7,822 nucleotides of DNA, from positions 1-7,822 of the forward strand of contig JACQVU010000316.1 in NCBI GenBank assembly GCA_016209585.1. The letters run 5' to 3'. Shown here in pieces: positions 5,151 through 7,822 of the stretch. The first letter of the stretch is position 1. Each line of letters starts with the position of its first letter. Source of the DNA: Planctomycetota bacterium (GTDB lineage: Bacteria > Planctomycetota > UBA8742 > JACQVU01). Position numbers and translations under genes: made by a program. The notes beneath the pieces were generated by a model. That model was not told the DNA's origin, ran no database searches, and saw nothing but the letters and a program-made list of their open reading frames with translations.

Positions 5151-6473
5151 ATGCGGATGGTGCGCCTGCTTCCTCCCGGCCGCGCGGCGGCGATCACGCT
5201 TTTCGCGGCCCTCCTCTTGCGTGCCGGCTTCGCGTTCGGCGCCGCCGATCCGCTCCTCTTGCCGGACGCCAAGGTCTATCACCGGATGGCGCTGCGGCTC
5301 GTCGCGCGCGGCGAGATGGTAGGCGAGGCGCGCCCGGAGCGGCCCGGACTGCGCGAGGGGCCGCCGGAGCGGGCCGCCTTCTGGCCGGCGCTCTATCCGC
5401 TCTTCCTGGCCGGTTGCCTCGCGGCCGGCGGCGGAGCCGCGGCGCTGGCCGCTCAGGCGGCGCTTTCCACGGCCACGGTGCTGCTGGTCGGCCACCTCGC
5501 ATGCGGATTGGCCGGCCACGACGGCGACCCCGGAGGCGGCGGTGGAGCAGAAGCGGGCGGTGTCGCCGCGGTCGCGGCCATGGCCCTGGCGGCCACGCAT
5601 CCCTTTTTCATCTTCTACTCCGGGCAGTTCCTCACTGAAACCCTGACGCTCGCGCTGCTGGCCGGCGCCGTGTTGGCGGCGAGGCGGGCCTTTCAGCCGC
5701 CGGCCGGGAACGTGCGCCCGCCGGCTAGTCTCGGTTGGGGGGCGGTGGCGGGCGTGCTGGCCGGTCTGGCGGCGCTGGCCCGCGCGGCGTTCGGGGGCTT
5801 GCCGTTGGCGCTGGCCGCCGTGGGGCTGGTCGCGTCGCCCGGTGGCTGGCGCTCGCGGGCGTCTCGGACCGCGGCCGCGGGGGTGCTGCTGGGCGCGGCG
5901 CTGGCCCTGGCGCCATGGGCGACGAGGAACGGCGTGGTTTTGGGGCGGTTCGTGCCGCTGACGACGCAGGGGGGCGACGCGCTGTACGAGGCGCTTGGTC
6001 CGGGCGCCACGGGCGCGCCCCGGCGCGACGGGCTGGCGTGGCCGGCGGAGGTGGATAACCTTGGCGAGGTCGAGCGGTCCGCCGTGCTCACGCGGTTGGC
6101 GCTGCGCCACGCGGTGGAACATCCGGGTGACACATGGGCGCTGGCCGGGGAGAAGATCGCCCGCACCTGGTCGCCGACGTTGCACGCGGACGAGCATCGG
6201 ACACTGGCGCGCGACGCCGTGCTGGCCGCCACCTGGACGGTGGCGGTGACGCTGGCGGCCGCGGGGTTGGGGGTGCGCCTCGTGCAACGCCCGCGCCGGT
6301 GGCGCGCGCTGGCGCTTCCACTCGCGCCCGTGGTCTACGTGTTCGTGTCGCACGCCGTCTTCATCGGCAGCGTGAGGTACCGGTTGCCGGCCGAGCCGTT
6401 CATCCTGGCGATCGCCGGCGCCGGAGCGGCCGACCTGTGGGGCGCGGCGCGCCGCCGGCGCCGGAGCGCGTAG
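5151..6473 (+). CDS. GT-C / GT39-type polytopic membrane glycosyltransferase
   Basis: A 440-residue integral membrane protein of the PMT/ArnT/Rgt-like fold, which transfers sugars from polyprenyl-phosphate donors on the outer face of the inner membrane. Seen: a first hydrophobic helix at about 10-31, then Asp39 in LLLPDAKVYHRMA, the position of the catalytic acidic residue in the first outer loop. FWPALYPLFLAG (77-88) is equivalent to the family's 'PPgYPlfla'. Further helices follow at about 91-118, 136-157, 162-176, 196-229 and 240-256. The signature RNGVVLGRFVPLTTQGGDALYEA (259-281, read as RNGVVLGRFVPL then TTQGGDALYEA) is typical of these proteins, as is RYRLPAEPFIL near the last helix (409-419). 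Acceptor and donor are unknown. A Gly-rich loop (122-138) looks like a local expansion. No clear ribosome site precedes ATG 5151; ATG 5157 or TTG 5139, which touches the previous stop, are alternatives. It begins 8 bases after the CbiX-like gene. Confidence 0.8.
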   Translation: MRMVRLLPPGRAAAITLFAALLLRAGFAFGAADPLLLPDAKVYHRMALRLVARGEMVGEARPERPGLREGPPERAAFWPALYPLFLAGCLAAGGGAAALAAQAALSTATVLLVGHLACGLAGHDGDPGGGGGAEAGGVAAVAAMALAATHPFFIFYSGQFLTETLTLALLAGAVLAARRAFQPPAGNVRPPASLGWGAVAGVLAGLAALARAAFGGLPLALAAVGLVASPGGWRSRASRTAAAGVLLGAALALAPWATRNGVVLGRFVPLTTQGGDALYEALGPGATGAPRRDGLAWPAEVDNLGEVERSAVLTRLALRHAVEHPGDTWALAGEKIARTWSPTLHADEHRTLARDAVLAATWTVAVTLAAAGLGVRLVQRPRRWRALALPLAPVVYVFVSHAVFIGSVRYRLPAEPFILAIAGAGAADLWGAARRRRRSA

Positions 6474-6482
6474 TGTAGCGTC

Positions 6483-7822
6483 ATGGCCCAGTTCTCGGAG
6501 CGCGTCGTGGCCGTCACGCGCGACCTCGCCGGCCGGACATGGCGGGTGGCGCGGCGCCATTGGGTTCTATCCACGCTGGGCGCGCTCCTCTTCGGGGTCG
6601 GCGGGGTCGGGTATTTCGTGATCGTGCCGCTGATGCTGCCGGACGCCATCCAGTCGGCGCTGGCGTCGGTGATCGCGGCCCCCTTCTCGTTCAACCAGAC
6701 CACCGCGCGCTTCTCGCTGCTGGAGGGGCTGGTGGTGGAGGATCTGGAGGTCCTCGGCCCGCCCCCGGCCGGCGGGGGGCGGCGCGGCGAGCCGATCATC
6801 ACGGTCAAGCGGGTGCGGGTGAAGGTGGGGCTGTCGCCGCTGGTGCGCGAGATCGTGGTGGACGATCCGGTGATCCGCTTCCGCGCCGAGGCGGGCGGCG
6901 AGACGTCGTTTGATGGTGTTTTCGTGAAAGGGCCGGCTGGCGCGCCGCCGAAGGAGTACGAACGGGCGGCCTGGCCGGACCTGGTGGTGAACCGGCTGGT
7001 CGCCACGTTCACCGTGCCGGGGGTGGTGCGGGGAGTCGGCCGGGAGCCGGGAAGCGTGACGTTGACGGCGCCGCACCTGTCGCTGCGGCGGGATCCGGCC
7101 GACGCCTGGCTCCAGCGTCTGGTCGGCGTCGCCAATGTTGACATTTTAACTGGAGAGAACGCCTGGGCCATCGCCGGCGAGGTGCGCCAGACGGTGGTGA
7201 GCACGGCGGCCACCGTGGACCTCGGGTTCCGGGGCCTGGAGATCGACATGGAGACGCTGCGCCGCGTCTTCGAGGACTCCATCGTCCGTCCGGCCGAGGA
7301 GTTCCAACCGGCCGGAACGTTCGACGTGGCGGCGCGGCTGTTCTATTCCGACCTCACGGCCTTCTCCTACCAGGCCACGATCACGCTGCGTGACGGCCGC
7401 GCCACCTGGTCGCGCGTGCCCCGGATCGCCGGCCGCGACGCCACCGGCCAGGTCGTGATCACCGACGGCGCCGTCTCCATCCACGGTCTGAACGCCACCG
7501 CCTTTGACCCCGCCGACAGCGGCATCGCCGCGGGCGGTGGCGCGGGCGCCGAAGGTGAGCCTACCGTCACGGTATCGGGCTACACGGAATCGATCCGGCT
7601 CCCCGACGGGCGCCAGAAGAAATCGGAAGACATCGTGGTGCGGGCCGAGCGGGTGGCCATCACGGCCGAGCGCGTCGAGGCGCTCGGCGGCGTCGACGCC
7701 CAGGGCCGGCCCCTGGTGCTGGCCGACCTGGCGCCCGGCGACCCGCGGGAGCAGATGGTGTCCATCCGCGACGTGATCCGGAAGTTCAAGCCGGAGGCCG
7801 GACTCTGCGACCTGACCATCCG
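6483..7822 (+). CDS. N-terminal part of a large AsmA-like membrane-anchored envelope protein
   Basis: The reading frame from ATG 6483 stays open to the last base, giving 446 complete residues with no stop, so the gene continues outside the window. Seen: a basic cytoplasmic N-terminus (1-27), one strong transmembrane helix at about 28-51 (WVLSTLGALLFGVGGVGYFV and on), then a long soluble, strand-rich part facing the periplasm. The motif ARFSLLEGLVVEDLEVLGP (75-92), followed by PIITVKRVRVKVGLSPLVREIVVDDPVIRF (104-133, in parts PIITVKRVRVKV and EIVVDDPVIRF), is the pattern of AsmA/DUF748/TamB-like N-termini: 'a basic layout of S-L-L-x-G, v-v-D-v-x-v, then strands ending in DP.i.'. Such proteins are large beta-groove proteins linked to lipid transport between inner and outer membranes. 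The assignment rests on pattern only and a general planctomycete-type hypothetical is an alternative. It starts 9 bases after the glycosyltransferase. Codons at 7134-7154 are unusually A/T-ending for this window. Confidence 0.68.
   Translation, partial: MAQFSERVVAVTRDLAGRTWRVARRHWVLSTLGALLFGVGGVGYFVIVPLMLPDAIQSALASVIAAPFSFNQTTARFSLLEGLVVEDLEVLGPPPAGGGRRGEPIITVKRVRVKVGLSPLVREIVVDDPVIRFRAEAGGETSFDGVFVKGPAGAPPKEYERAAWPDLVVNRLVATFTVPGVVRGVGREPGSVTLTAPHLSLRRDPADAWLQRLVGVANVDILTGENAWAIAGEVRQTVVSTAATVDLGFRGLEIDMETLRRVFEDSIVRPAEEFQPAGTFDVAARLFYSDLTAFSYQATITLRDGRATWSRVPRIAGRDATGQVVITDGAVSIHGLNATAFDPADSGIAAGGGAGAEGEPTVTVSGYTESIRLPDGRQKKSEDIVVRAERVAITAERVEALGGVDAQGRPLVLADLAPGDPREQMVSIRDVIRKFKPEAGLCDLTI

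Noticed and set aside
5136..6560. 474-codon minus-strand frame opposite the glycosyltransferase
   Set aside because: The translation is Arg/Gln/His/Pro-rich with no recognisable motif, while the plus strand shows clear membrane helices and family signatures.
6335..7282. 315-codon minus-strand frame opposite the AsmA-like gene
   Set aside because: The translation is Ser/Thr/Arg/Pro-rich, typical of an antisense frame. The plus strand frame is continuous to the window end and has a transmembrane helix with a plausible domain pattern.

Overview
This window is a very GC-rich stretch of bacterial chromosome (estimated by eye at above 70 percent G+C, with strongly G/C-ending codons). It is gene-dense and holds seven protein-coding genes, two of which run off the ends. 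I see no rRNA, tRNA, CRISPR array, insertion sequence or phage gene. A membrane-anchored AsmA-like protein and a secreted low-complexity protein point to a Gram-negative-type cell envelope. The composition and gene mix would suit a planctomycete-like or other deep-branching environmental lineage, but nothing here fixes the phylum.

Left part (1-1415, + strand): the 3' part of trmB (tRNA m7G46 methyltransferase) overlaps by ATGA with a gene for a YkgJ-type cysteine-cluster protein. This looks like a translationally coupled pair.

Middle part (1330-3640, - strand): two genes are read leftwards. The upstream one (2366-3640) encodes a secreted Pro/Ala/Gly/Gln-rich protein with a clear signal peptide, a good ribosome binding site and three tandem repeats of about 50 residues. 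The downstream one (1330-2274) encodes a two-helix membrane protein whose C-terminal half resembles the N-terminal part of C45/acyltransferase-type Ntn hydrolases but lacks the expected catalytic cysteine. Its 3' end overlaps the YkgJ gene convergently by 86 bp.

Divergent intergenic region (3641-3947): it carries the ribosome binding site of the secreted protein, a pyrimidine-rich tract and a 2 x 21 bp tandem repeat built from heptamers of the AGTTGTC type.

Right part (3948-7822, + strand): four closely packed genes form a likely operon. They encode a class I glutamine amidotransferase-like protein, a small CbiX-type chelatase-like protein (GTG start with a perfect Shine-Dalgarno sequence inside the preceding gene), a GT-C/GT39-type polytopic membrane glycosyltransferase, and the N-terminal part of a large AsmA-like envelope protein that runs off the window. 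The last two suggest an envelope theme. The first two have no clear biosynthetic partners here, so a shared pathway cannot be claimed.

No obviously new multi-gene system is visible. The most unusual items are the membrane-anchored, apparently catalytically dead C45-like protein, the repeat-bearing secreted protein beside it, and the heptamer repeat between the two divergent transcription units.
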